A stretch of DNA of 64,000 nt from contig NC_061454.1 of assembly GCF_022581195.2 (NCBI RefSeq), positions 7,812,001 through 7,876,000 on the forward strand, read 5' to 3'. The DNA is from Helicoverpa zea (Eukaryota; Arthropoda; Insecta; Lepidoptera; Noctuidae). Positions 34,577-46,592 of this stretch are shown here, piece by piece. How positions within the stretch are numbered: position 1 is the first letter of the stretch; each line of letters begins with the position of its first letter. The position numbers and the translations under genes are program-made. The notes beneath the pieces are model-generated. The model was not told the origin of the DNA, made no database searches, and saw only the letters and a program-made list of their open reading frames with translations.

Positions 34577-34831
34577 GCTAACCCAATTCCAACAGACCTC
34601 CCATTTCAATTTAAAAGACTACAATTTCCTATAAGGGTTTCATTTGCAATGACCATTAATAAAGCACAAGGCCAAACTCTAAGGGTTGCTGGAGTACACT
34701 TAGAAAAACATTGTTTTTCGCATGGTCAGCTCTATGTAGCGTGTTCCTGGGTTTCCAGTGCCCAAAATCTGCATGTTTTTGCTCCACAAGGGAAAACGTA
34801 TAATATAGTGTACCATTCAGTTTTGGTTTAA
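34577..34831 (+). pseudogene. Helitron RepHel helicase, C-terminal remnant
   Basis: The frame encodes about 85 residues to a natural stop. It reads ANPIPTDLPFQFKRLQFPIR, then VSFAMTINKAQGQTL (helicase motif VI region of the Pif1-like SF1 helicase of Helitrons), then SHGQLYVACSWVSSAQNLHV and the closing GKTYNIVYHSVL. Rep endonuclease and helicase motifs I-V are missing, so the element cannot move itself. In intact relatives the Trp in ACSWV is normally Arg (ACSRV), a conserved arginine, so even this part is decayed. Confidence 0.9.
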
Positions 34832-34963
34832 CAACTAATCGTATCCAGCGTTACATCGCGCTTCTTAGATTTTTCCGTGGGAATGAGAAGTTTTCTTATA
34901 GTTGTGATTTATACCGCAATATAACCGAATTCCACGCGGGCGAAGCCGCGGGCGGAAAGCTAG

Positions 34964-36354
34964 TTCATAATATTTTAACATTTTAATTACAAGTGGGGCT
35001 GGCTTGGTTTTCTTCGAGATAATCAAACTACAGTACGATCACGAAGCGGCAGGAACGTATTTTTTACGTTTGTTAATTAAGTGTATTTTTAGCACCGCTG
35101 GGTGTAAAGTAGCTGTAATTACTGCGAATCCGGCTTTGATAAATGGGGTTTAGATAAAAGATTTAAATGTAAAACCTTCTGGATCAATAAAAGAACATTC
35201 GCAACTGTTCGCTAAATAAACATCACCTTTCTTTAACACTCAGTTTTATTTGCTGAGACGAAGACGAGACATACTTTTTGGTTAAAATTATTTATAAATT
35301 CAAATCTCACATTCTTCTTAGATTTTATCGATAAATTATAGTTTATAGCGTCTAGTTCTCATAAACGGAATGAGCATTTATTATACGTCGGGAATTTATG
35401 TCACAAACAAGGTGTTCATATTTCAGCAAGACGTTGGGGTACAAGTACAAGGGTGTCATTGTGTGCGGTGCCGTTAACTCGGTGTCAACGTTCTGCGCAC
35501 GCGTGACGTGACGTCACCGCTCATTGAAACACTCCTACAAACAAACTTGTTTTGGCATATAGCTAATATTTCATGCTCCACAATCACCAACAGTCCACTG
35601 AGTTTGTGGAACGACATTCGATGAAAGATATGGTCGTTCGGATTGATGGAGTCCTTCCAGTAATAAACACGTTTTTGATTTGACATGAGTACCTACTTTT
35701 AAACAACCTACTATAATATTTTATTTAGGTAAGTGAAACTTATGTTAAGTACATATGTGAAATGTAGACAATAAAGTATGAGCCTATGAGCACGTGTGAC
35801 AAAAGCTTCTGCGTTGCGACAGGTTGAGAGGTGCGAGTGAAACGCGCGGGTGCGCGGGCGCAACTTAAGAATGAGTAATGTTCCTAATGCTTACTCATAG
35901 CGCTTACGAGGAAATCGAGAGGTCTGAAGTTTCGGTTATTTTTACACGCTTTTTATTAGCTTCACCTGTATGTTTGTATGTTTGTTTGTAACCGACTTCT
36001 TTGTTAACTTATAAATATAAGTAGTCTATGATCTGGCACAAACTATTTTGATATTACGTATGAATTTAGAAGAGTCCACGAAAACTCCCACGTGTCGTGA
36101 AAAAGCTCATTTTTGAAAAAGCTGTAATTCGTAGGACAATAATATTATGGGTTCCTTAATTGTCATTTTTGCAATCAAGCCAAGCAGTCTTAAAAATAAC
36201 ACCAATATGTCGAGCTTTTGATTGTAATTGAATTGGCTATGTTTTTCCTAGTTACGATCGTACTTAAAAGATATTTAATAGCAAAGAAAGCAATGTGAAT
36301 GACAGCGTGTCGGTGCGACATTCAGGATATTATCTCCCGTAATAGGTAGGTGGT
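34964..36354. other. Intron, no gene seen
   Basis: Contains the CRE block at 35504-35517 and a GTATGTTTGTATGTTTGTTTG microsatellite-like run near 35970 followed by AACCGACTTC, a string often seen in lepidopteran repeat ends. No coding frame supported. Confidence 0.35.
35504..35517. promoter_or_regulatory. Overlapping CRE sites
   Basis: TGACGTGACGTCAC contains a perfect TGACGTCA palindrome (35509-35516) overlapping a TGACGTG half-site. Consensus CREB/ATF binding sequence; function is inferred from sequence only. Confidence 0.35.
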
Positions 36355-36495
36355 GGTGGCGTGGAAGCTGGTGGCTGCGGCGGCCGCGGGCGCGGGCCGA
36401 GTCAGGTGCAACGCACGCGGCGCGCGCGCAGCCCGACGCGACCAGTGCCACCGCGCGCGTTGACTGGCCCACGCGCACGCCAAATCTGCGTTTCG
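36355..36495. promoter_or_regulatory. CpG island without an assigned exon
   Basis: A compact, extremely CpG-rich block (GCGGCGGCCGCGGGCGCGGG, then CGGCGCGCGCGCAGCCCGAC) in AT-rich DNA. Open frames on both strands through it reflect composition. It lies 1.3 kb upstream of the first exon at 37788 and could be its promoter or that of a non-coding first exon; GAGTCAG|GTGCAA inside it is a possible donor. No ATG-bearing exon fits well. Confidence 0.4.
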
Positions 36496-37787
36496 CGATA
36501 CAAATTCGCACTAATGCAAACAGCTTCCCATTTACAAACAAAATCCTTTTATAGTCGCAAAGCTCGGTCGCTCTATAAATAACGCCAACCGGTGGGCCGA
36601 TGTGCTCTAGCGAGTTCGCGAAATCTGTGCATATGTTCTTATGTTATAAACTTGAGATATTGGACTATTTTAACAACTCTGAACCGAATAAGGAGAGCTG
36701 ACCGCTAGGCGTGCGTCTTGGGTGATTATATTTCCATAAATATTGAATCAGTATTGTTAACAGTATACTTTGTAAGTGTGCGTAAGAAAAGAGTAAACGT
36801 TACATGATTATTATTGTTGCCATTTACTTAGATAATAATAATAAATCTTGCAACATTACTTTTCATTAAAAGCCTTTCAATTCTTCTTTTTATTGGACAG
36901 GCGTGTAGAAACATAACTATAGAGCTTTCTTTATAGGTTTTCTAAAACAATGCTTCTCTTGTACAATTGCCTATAATTGACACGTCCTTGTGTAGATAAT
37001 AATTATGCATATCAACCTAAAAGTCGTACTTGATGTTATCTTTTTGAGCAGCAACGAAAATAATGTTATCTCCTGAATTCACAAAATCTTTCGAGAATCA
37101 CGAAGGCTAGCGTTTCACGTTATCTATGCAAATGGTAACGCTATCAAAAGTCTGAAGATTTTTACAGATTTTTTCTAAACTGTACCTACATAAAAACGTT
37201 GAATCTCATCATATCAATGTTAAAATATGCAATCTTTCAATCCAATCGTTCAAGGTGAAAGCGATTTTTTTGGTTATCACTTAAAAATAGTTGTAGATAT
37301 TACCGCGAATGACGATCGTACGCGATAACACTGTTGTGTTTCAGTTTTACCGATAAACTAACTCCTTGAGTCACGTAGCCATTGCTCAATACACAGGTGC
37401 TGTAAGCGACTGTAACGCTAGACGACTGATTAACGTACTATTAGTAAATACAACTTATATAATCCGCTTCATTCAATATTATATTCTAATTTCCCAGAAG
37501 TGTATGAACACGGAGTAGTCGTGAAGTGCTCTACTTGGTCGCGAGAGCCGGTTTTAATGGTGTCAAGTGTTCATTAAGATGAAGACGGCAATTTAATCGG
37601 TCACTTGGAACAATGTGTACCACAACTAGTTAATTGTAACTAACTGTAGTAAACGGAAGATTGGTAACTCCATAAAAATTAGGAACGGGACTGAACTGTG
37701 TTCAAACATCGTGTGTGCAAAGATTTAGTCAGTGAATGCAACGGACTTGATAAGTGTGAGTTTGTTGAAGTTCTATGAGGATATAAA
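36496..37787. other. Upstream region of the 37788 first exon
   Basis: No coding frame. The last 250 bp before the ATG contain TTAGTCAGTGAATG near 37725, an initiator-like string, and upstream ATGs followed by stops, as expected of a 5' UTR. No TATA box recognised. Confidence 0.3.
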
Positions 37788-37847
37788 ATGTACTACAGTG
37801 GGAGATTGGACAGCAGCAGCACCTCATCGGGTAGTTCTGATTTGAGG
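37788..37847 (+). CDS. Alternative first exon C (MYYSGRLD N-terminus)
   Basis: An ATG (context TAAAATG) opens 20 codons, MYYSGRLDSSSTSSGSSDLR, up to a very strong donor (GAGG|GTAAGTTTT) in phase 0. The Ser-rich, polar composition and codon choice differ from the AT-rich noise around it. It lies between the C1 exons and the exon at 49615, so a transcript starting here would splice to 49615 or 57274 and lack the C1 module. Internal or alternative-exon use is excluded only by the absence of an acceptor immediately upstream. The peptide matches no family I recognise; Ser/Thr richness suggests phosphorylation sites (inference). Confidence 0.6.
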
Positions 37848-40800
37848 GTAAGTTTTCTAAAGCTTGATGGTAAATTGTCAGTTTTGTATGGCATATTCAT
37901 CTTGACGAATGACGATTCTCAAGTATGTTAAATGCAACATTGATTGTGCGTTGTAACCGCGGTCTTCGGGTCAAAGATTGCATACAATGATAGGTTCGCG
38001 GGCACCGGGCACTGGCGGCCGTACGTTACCGCCTCGCTCGCCGCCTGCGCAACTAGACGGCCTCAACTCAATGCACAAACCGCTATTGAAGTGCAATATG
38101 GAAGTACCACATACAATTTAAAAAGATCTTTTCACCGAACAATAGTAACGTTCGTCCTCGTATTTGCTCTTTAATCCTATCGTTATCTTGGTCCATTGCC
38201 AGGATGACTTGTCTTGTCCAGCTGAGGGCTTTATATTTCTTTCGAGGCCCCAGTTATTCTAGTACTAGTAGCGAATTTCCAAGAATTATATATCAACTTG
38301 TTCTATTCAAAGATCTTTCAAACCATTATTTCCATAAGAACTTAATTTTACCTATTCAATTCCGTGAAAGTTTTATCTAAGCCTTCCTGGTGTGAGTACC
38401 ATTCCGTCGAGTACCACGTGCCTCAATCTCAGCTACTTATGTATTAAATGGTATAATTATGTACAAAATGAAAATTATGACTGTGATAAACATTGCACAG
38501 AGCGGGAATGCGCTCGCGCAGCCGTGCTGTGCGCCCCGAGGCGGCCGCACAGGCTCCACGGTGCAATACCAGCTAAACGCACATTATATCTCTATTTACC
38601 GTTGCACTAATAATAGGGCTCAACTAACAATTTCAAAATAATTAATTAATAGCTTTCAAAAGATCAAGCATGTTGATAAAGTTGTACTTGATTCTACTTA
38701 CCGTAAAGTTTGAATAATAACTGCCTCGTTATGGCCCGGAGTTCGTTAAACGAGCTATTTGCCATAACCATATGAGATTTTGTTGTTATTTCCTAATTTG
38801 GAACGTTAGAATTTATGAAACCGGTGTTTGTAATGTGTTGGGATAACTTGACCACTCAATACATATATTTTGGCTCGAATATAAATCTCTCGACCCCAGC
38901 GGATGTTTTAAACGATTAATTCTTGGTTGCCAAATCGGTGCCCCATCAACTAGCAAGTAATCGACTTGTTTTGACTAAATTGTTACTTCCTTCTGCCTCT
39001 TTACCGTTTATTAGACGTGATGGCCAGTTTGAGGAAAATGCTCATGTCGTTTGGGATTGTCCTCTAAAATTGTTGAGGTATCTGGCAGTGATCAAGGTCT
39101 TACTAAGATTCACAATTGTATGTGACATATATTGTATATTCAATTTGAATTTTATGCGAGAAAGTGCCGTAGCCATGTTAAGTTCAACCAATTAGTACTT
39201 GCCCAGGCGTAGTAAGTGTTTCATATAACACCTTTTCCTATTTGCCTAGAATGTAGATTGACACCGCGCAGGAATGTCGTTACGGCGGTTTTACGTAATC
39301 GATCCCGGGAAAATCAGCGCACGTTTCGAATCTTCCACGACTTTTCTCCAACTCGACTTGAATACACTTGAAATAGATAGAACGAGTTACTCGGAAAGGA
39401 ACTAACTTTTGAAATTCAAATTCATTTTCAGCTACGTGGCTTCTAGTCATGTCTGGCCTGTAATCTCCATCAGTCAGTCAAGAGTAGCAATTCGATCTTC
39501 CTAGTGCGATCATAATAAAATTGCGGTCATCAATCCCTTCGATTGACCGTTTATTGTCAATTGAGAGGCCTATTAAGCTCAGTGCCTATTCAGGTTGATA
39601 TACCCACGTAGCTATATATTATGATTCAATAACTTTGTGAACAAGGATGAGGTATATCTACAGCTATGCGACTATTTAACAATGGGAACGCAAACTGATC
39701 AAATCCTAGTGAAGTAACTTCCTCTCCATGTAGTGTGGGCAGATCATTAGTAGTATAATCTCCCTGCAATTCGTAATCTGAGTAGGTCATGATAATTTCC
39801 GTCTTGAATTGAAGGTTAGGTGCCTATATATAGGTATGTCTAGACATGAATGAAACTGCCCCATTAAATGATGAAGTACATGAATTTACATTGTTTTCTA
39901 ATTCTTAATAGTGTCCTTCAGATAATCCTGAATTCCAATTAATGGAAATGTCACATCATTAGGTATGCTTCTCAGGATTTGGTCATAAATAAAATGTAAT
40001 ATTGCCATCTAAATTCACCACCGCTCAGTTGACAGTTAAAGCCTTTAAGTAGTACCTACGCGCTTGAAGTTAAAACCTCTTCAAGTTTTCTTTATTCCGT
40101 AAAGGAAAATGCTTGACAAAATAAAGTACCTCAGTAAAGTATGTTAATTTCAAAAGGTTCAATAGGTGCTTCAAGTCTGACCCTGAGACCGCTCGGGGCA
40201 CTCGATAATCACAACGGCTCAGACAATCCGATTTCCAATATCGGATATACTTTCAGATCGAATTTATTAAAGGGTAAGGGATGGCTATGATTCATTTTTC
40301 TGGCATATAAAACGGTACTGGTCATGTCAGCCTGTTTTTAAACGGTATACTTAAAAAGTGATGGTTACGTTATCTAGAATTCTAGACCACCGAATTTCTA
40401 AAATCTAAAAATTGTAATACTTTCACAATTTAATAAAATAGAATTCAAATCGGTTGCTTAACTTTCTTTGCAAGAACATAAAATTAAGGTTACGGTTGTT
40501 TTAAGTTCTTTGTGCGAAATTGGCGACAAAATCACCCTTAAATCCGGGTGAGAATCTCGTCAGATCACTTAAGGCGTAGTTATTAGGTCGTCGGCAGTTC
40601 GGCACGCCGCTGTATTGGGGTGTGGTGAGATCTAATACCTCTTCTGCTAGGTCGGTCGATATTTTAAATGTCACCCAGTTTCCGGGTACATTGCCTCCTG
40701 CCCGGGGAAGATTAAATACGACGAGGACCGGTCTGAACGACACGAAGTAATGCTAATGTTATTAGCTCCAGTTTTGCAACTTGCAACTAGATACACTGAT

Positions 40801-40900
40801 ATCTGTTAATATTGCGAAGAAAGTGTGGGAATGTTGCGTTTTTTGGCATCCACTGATAAAGCTCTACAACGAAACAGTAAAAGATATAGACAGTAAAATA
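37848..40900. other. Intron, no supported gene
   Basis: Small GC-rich patches at about 38010-38060 and 38505-38565. A minus-strand frame of 80 codons at 40501-40743 is GC-richer than its surroundings (MSFRPVLVVFNLPRAGGNVP at the start) and might be a relic of a mobile-element or host coding segment, but I do not recognise it. Otherwise nothing seen. Confidence 0.3.
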
Positions 40901-41294
40901 CAAGGTGTTGATTTGCATTTGTGCCATACTTCAGGAGGAGGACATACAATACGTAAATAATCGATTGGAATTACAGTAGATGGGAAATAACTAATATGCA
41001 CTGCTTTTTTTGTCATTGTAATGTCGTGGTATTTCCGAAGTAATCCAATTTTATGAATGAAATTGATGAGTGATAGTTGCGTATGCTTTGTGTTTGCGTT
41101 TGTGTGAGGTTGCAGCACGGTTTTAACGCCAGTAACATACGCGCTAAGTTTAGATAAGGCTAGATGACATTTACAGAATTCCGAAAAAAAATTAAAGAAA
41201 AAAAATTACGTACCAATTTTTTTATTGATTTGGGTCGAGAATCATTAGCATAATTACCTCCTTGAATATGGCACGGATGCAAATCAACAGCTTG
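40901..41294. mobile_element. 390-bp TIR element, copy 1
   Basis: It begins CAAGGTGTTGATTTG and ends CAAATCAACAGCTTG, imperfect inverted termini, flanked by TA on both sides (40899-40900 and 41295-41296). A second copy with high identity along its full length lies at 57706-58093. No transposase. TA duplication suits the Tc1/mariner group, though the termini do not identify a family. Both copies have a minus-strand frame of about 70 codons, judged non-coding because most differences between copies change residues. Confidence 0.85.
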
Positions 41295-41748
41295 TATAAC
41301 GTCCTCAGAATTAATCCGTTGACTTATGTTTCAATAAATTGAATGCTGTACAATATTTATGTGAGCATTTTCTGAGTAACAGTGTCCATTTCCATTTAAC
41401 ATTAATCTGTAGAAAGTTCTCTCTAACTGTGTGAGCTCTTAAACTAATCTGCGTTGTTTGCTCTGTATATGCAAAGCAACTTTACTTTGCTCCGTTAACT
41501 AAACCGCAGTGCAACAAACAACCATAAAAACGGTTCCGTATAGTTCCCGGGTCGCATCTTCCAGCTCGAAACTCGCTCTCCGGCAACTCGTGTAATATAT
41601 TTGGACAATGTTTTATCGAGTCCATGTAATCATTCATGCCAAAAGAGTCTGGAACACTAACAATGCAAGGTCGTTTCGGTTGTTTGTGGAATTTCGCGAG
41701 CCTCGTGCTCTTGCGATGTAAGATGAGAATTTAATATAGAGTGTGCCT
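41295..41748. other. Upstream region of the 41749 candidate exon
   Basis: Contains ACCATAAAAACGG near 41520, a TATA-like string about 25-30 bp before GGGTCGCATC. If the exon at 41749 is real this is a possible core promoter. No coding frame. Confidence 0.25.
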
Positions 41749-41850
41749 ATGAAAAAAAATCTTGTAAGATATGTTTTTGAGTCAAAAGCTCCTTTAACAA
41801 AGATGAAAGTCTGGAGAAAGAGATACGGGACATATTTCCGAGATAAGTTG
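41749..41850 (+). CDS. Candidate alternative first exon (basic N-terminus)
   Basis: An ATG (context GTGCCTATG) opens 34 codons, starting MKKNLVRYVFESKAP and ending RYGTYFRDKL, to a GTTG|GTAAGA donor in phase 0; a second donor two codons later (TCG|GTGAGA) keeps the same phase. The peptide is strongly basic with several aromatics (KMKVWRKRYGTYF), unlike typical AT-rich noise. Phase and position would allow splicing to 49615 or 57274, giving an isoform without the C1 module. There is no paralogous copy or CpG island to back it, so it is a candidate only. Confidence 0.35.
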
Positions 41851-44800
41851 GTAAGATCGGTGAGACAGGCGTCCTTATTTATATCTGCCGCTATAGTTTA
41901 CGGCCGTCTGTGGTATTCGTTGATTGTGTTAGTCTGTTTGCATGATTGTGGTGCCGTGTTTATGTAGATGTACGGCCAACCACACTAAATGGCAACATTA
42001 TTGGAATCTTTGCGAAGACATGCTCTATGCTTGGAATAGCTTAGATGCGCTTCTTGGAATTACTAGCGTAGATCTGTAGATACTTCAAATAGTTATCGTT
42101 GTTCGTCGGTTTGAATAAATGACTTCTACAGCTAGGAAAGGTCTGCCTTTCAATCAGATGTGGCCGAAAATCAATATACCAATATGAAGGGAATCCTGCC
42201 AGATGACAGCAATTTGATCAAAAGCTTGAGTAATATTGAAGTTCTTATAATGTCGGGGGTAGTCAGATTAGACCAGAGTTAATAATAATTTTGAGTTTTA
42301 TTTGAAAGAGGTTTTTGTAAGTATTGAATTTTGACAATTCGGTCACTAGGCTTTATTTTCCTTAAAGAGATATAAACGTGACTGTTAAGAAAAGCATATT
42401 TATCGATTGTAACGGTTTGGCTAAATTAAATTAAAATAGCTCAATAAAGGTTGGGTTGAAAATAATATCTAATAGTTACATCGAGAAAGAATTTAATTTG
42501 GCATTTCCTTAAACGGTGTTCCAGTCATTGAACCTTATTTTTGGCTACTAGAACTGTCTATTCATTCTATTTTAATGCTATTTTCCTGTTTCTGTTTTTT
42601 AAGTCTACCTATTTCTCGAATTTCCTCGTTGGAATGAAATTAAGGTTCGTTTTAGAATACATAAAGTTAATAAGAAAGCCGGGCGTATACTGCGAATTGT
42701 ACCATGTAATACCAGCAGGCAATTTAATTGGATTAATTTAATCTTAAGTAAAGTATTGCTTTCTCCGAGCTCATTAACCTTGTAAACAGTCGTTGTGGGT
42801 TCTTTGATTTATGGGCAAACACTGGTAGATGATGCGTAACCACAGATATAGACAAAAGCTTTATGTTAGGAAAATAAATGAAAGAGTACGATTGTGCATT
42901 AGTAGGATTTCATTATCGATTTTCTATTTATATTTAAAGCTTTCCTTTGAAAGCTCGATCCAATTTAGTCAGATATGATAACAAGAAAGTAAAAATTTAA
43001 TCAGTTGTCACTTTTATCTCCCCTGACTATCACTGCCCCTTGCCTTGAAGAGTTCACATCGTAATTGTAACAGTGTACGAAAACATCAATGGAGCACTCC
43101 GCATGACCCGGAACTACCAGTCAATCACACTGGCCGTATGAATTCCGAAAGAAACCCATGCTAAATGTACTTATAACCAGTGTAGCTTGACCGTTTGCTG
43201 TGCCACTATTTGTACAGACCTAATGTCAAAATCAGTATTAAAAGATTAGTTCCCTATTTCCCCGCGTGTCAAGTGTTACTGGTCACTTAGCAATACGTTC
43301 GAAATTCGAATAGTTTGAATTAACCATCGCATGCGGGTTGTGTCCGTTTGCTAATCGTCTTATGACGTGCACCTTTTTTTGCTGGCTGTTACATTTAAAC
43401 CGTGATTCGACTAAAATGTAAAAAAATATTATAATCGATTTCTTGTTAGCAGTTGTTCTAACGACGCCGACGGTTTAAGTGCCGTTATAAGATCACATCT
43501 TACACAATGGTCTTTCGGATCATTTTATTTTATTAAATCGTTTAAGGATTTGTGTTGTTAAATCTCATTATCAGAAATTGACTTGGTTAGGTTGGTTTTC
43601 AAATGATTTTATTTAAATCGGGAAAGTACCTACATTTTATTTGAAGTAATTCAAGTAGAAATACCAGTATAAAAAATATGATATGTAATGTAACTTAATA
43701 TGGGATCCTACTAATGCGAAAATAATTTCATCACAGTTATGTAATCATTCAAAGATGGGGAACTGGACTATGTAGATTATTACATGTAATCTACACATGT
43801 AGGTGGCCAGCTTGATGAATGATGAGGTTCATGAAACATTAGGCGGTGCACCCGACCGGCACAAATTCGGGTAAATGTAGTAACAACGTAAACGACAATG
43901 GAATTACGTACATTTACGATTCCCATGGCTAAAGTTTACGGCTTTCGTAGTAAGTTGCACAGACGGTGGGCGTAATGACCCGAAGAAAATGATCAGCACA
44001 ACACAAACACATAGATACATATTTTTATGACTGATATTCTTTATTTATTGTCTTGATATCGAATGACAAAAGTTGCATACAGATCGAGTTATTCGGTATT
44101 TTATTTTCACCCAAATATTTTGGTCGATCCCTTCACAATTTATCGCCTCGTATCAAGTGAACGTATGAAAGTTGGGCTGCGTCTGTATTCCGTTACGGCT
44201 TACACCTTAATTTGTGGAGACGGCCGATGTCATCTCGGCGAATTGAGACGTCCACGTCGGTCACTGCACGCAAACAACTTAAACACTTATTTAATCTCGA
44301 ACATTTCCCTTTAAATTGTGCCTTAAATTATACTTAACGTCACGGATAGCCTTATAAGGCGGGCTTCAACGTAATTTGAAGTGTCGCAACAGAAACGCGA
44401 ACCAATTGAAAACGTTTCATAAATATGAAAAATTATGTAAACTGCTATTACAAGACAGGGTACACGTTTTATGCTGATAACGTGAGGTCGACTTTTACTG
44501 CTATTTCAGCTACAATATCCATATAGAAGACTGTAAGTCCACTCATAAAATGTAGTTGTGAATGTTTTTAATATTTCAGCAGAGCTGTTTAAAAAACAAG
44601 TAAGTACTTTTTTCTTGTCATCAAACCTGTTGATATATGTTTCTCATTTTAAGTACAAAAACAATATTTCAGCTTAATTCACAAGGGGCCATAAACATGT
44701 TTCGAAATTAGTTTGTCAGAAGATCGCGCGAGCGGTCGGCCGCCCGGCCGTACGGCTCATACCCCTGAGACGAGACCACCGAGCTTCGTAATTAATAACA

Positions 44801-46592
44801 GCATGCTTACAAATTGCGGCTTTACTGACACAAGCCGGTAATAGGACACCTTTGCACGTTGCCCACCACTGAACATTCCAAATTATAGCCTGCCATAGCG
44901 ATTGCGTGACTGATGTTATTTTGTTTTGGGCACTGCGTTTTTAAATAATCTTTAACTTTGTTTTGAGCCGAAAAATTCCTCATCTCGGATTTTTTGTGCA
45001 TTGAAAACTTATCTGGCAAAAACACGATAAATCGGCGGTTAACTACCAAGACCTCCTAACTGACATATTTTGACCAATTGGTTTTTTCGCGGATTCTATT
45101 CAAAAATATTGTATCTTATCTAATAGAAAAATCTTCTATTTATAATTTTAATATTTCGGGTATTTTTACAATCATGGACATCTACTAACTTTACGAGCGC
45201 GGACTTTGGTGGCTTTTTTGTGCCTCTACTGAAAAGTTTTGACATATTGAGTTAGGAGTTCTTGGTGGTTAACCGTCGAAATGTAAAGTATTGATGTTAC
45301 ATAAAGTCACATCAAAGGTAACTCTGGCCTCTCCCTTTACAAAACCTCAGTTTTATTGATGGTTAGTCTTTGATTCATCATTCGTCGATTGGGATCTAAT
45401 TTTGATGACGCGTAACCGCAGAACATCTGAGAGCATCAAATGAAAATAAACTGTATTATAGCTTCGCCATTTCCTGGTCGACCTAATAAACATAGGTAAG
45501 TGAGGTTCTGGAGTCGATCAAGCAACGTACCGGGTCGAACTTCTCCTTCGGGACGAGAGTGCTGCTCAGGTTTATTTTTACAGCAATGCGGCATGTGGAG
45601 TGGTACACCGGAGGACTGTATCTTACACGTTACTGGCTGCTTACATGTTTACTGTCAGAACAAATATGATCGTCGATATGATGTTTCGCGTTTATTAAGC
45701 TTCAGTATAAACATACTTAAATTAGCGATACGAGGCAGCTGGTTTCACGTAACATTGATTTTGCATCCATTATTTTAAAGGAGCCCTTTCTTCAGTAGTT
45801 GTACTTAATTATGTTACGGTTCAAGAAGGTTTTGTTAATTTCACACGTGATAAAGAACAATGCCACGTAACGAACACGTCCGCTGTAACTCATTAGTTGT
45901 CTTAGTAAAAAATGTTCGAGGAAGGTGACCGATTGCTGGTTATAAGTTACGCGGTCTTGGTGTCCTCCTTCGTCGTTACTTACCGCGTATGTGATGAATT
46001 TCCTAAGCTAATGGAAAGTAATGGCGATGGACTCGCCACCAGGTACAGGAAATTAACCTTATCGTAGGCAGAGAAAGGGTCAAACGCCATTTTAAAGTTC
46101 GGAAGCTTTCTGTCGAGTAACTAGTAACTAAGTGCAGAGATTGAAATCGTCTTTATTTGTTTGGACAGTGTTTTGTTCATGATGGTACATTAAAATATCA
46201 AACTAAATACTTATGCAATAGTGATAAGCATTTAAAGTAACTGTGAGTTCTGAGAAACGATAAATGTGTCGTTATCGTGACTCCTATGAAAATGTAATAA
46301 ACTGCGAGTTATCGCAGACCTATGATCAGTTACCGCTTTTTTGCTTAAGTACCAAAGAAAAACTACTTCGGAGTTGTATAAACATACAACTTTTAAGTAG
46401 TTTTACTACATTTCCTACATCCACCCAGAGTTAGTTTCTACATAAGTAAGGACATACCCACCTATGTGTAGTAACCATAGATGTAATATAATAAACAAGA
46501 TTGCGCACGCTCGAAATATTTATTTACGAAAATGAACTCTATTCCAACGCAATAAGATACTAAATGTATTGCATAATACACAGAGGCAAATC
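41851..46592. other. Intron, no supported gene
   Basis: AT-rich with a few GC patches (44725-44765). A hairpin-like string TGTAGATTA/TAATCTACA lies at 43773-43797. A GTAAGT donor at 45496 follows a short ATG frame but in phase 2. No coding exon, RNA gene or named repeat supported. Confidence 0.35.

Larger units (their letters stand above)
32955..34963 (+). mobile_element. Helitron (degenerate, non-autonomous)
   Basis: It starts with TC (TCCTTACTAATATTATAAAT) after an A at 32954 and ends with CTAG at 34960-34963 before a T, the A^T insertion expected of Helitrons. About 10 bases before the 3' end is a hairpin (CGCGGGCGAAGCCGCG) followed by GGCGGAAAGCTAG, and near the 5' end is the GTTTGTTTGTTTGTT...CTTTCACGCCG...TGAACCGATT block; both are hallmarks of lepidopteran Helitrons. 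The only coding remnant is the last part of the helicase at 34577-34831. The interior is rearranged, with an inverted duplication and a direct duplication (listed separately). It spans 2009 bp inside the intron. Confidence 0.93.

Noticed and set aside
40864..41118. Minus-strand frame shared by both copies of the 390-bp element (also 57681-57941)
   Set aside because: About 11 of roughly 15 base differences between copies over the shared 70 codons change the residue, so there is no sign of selection for a protein. Shared because the element is shared.
43695..43730. Helitron-start-like string GATCCTACTAATGCGAAAATA
   Set aside because: Lacks the ATATTATAAAT core, and no matching 3' hairpin-CTAG end follows.
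45441..45494. ATG frame ending at a GTAAGTGAGG donor
   Set aside because: Phase 2 and no CpG island or paralogous exon.
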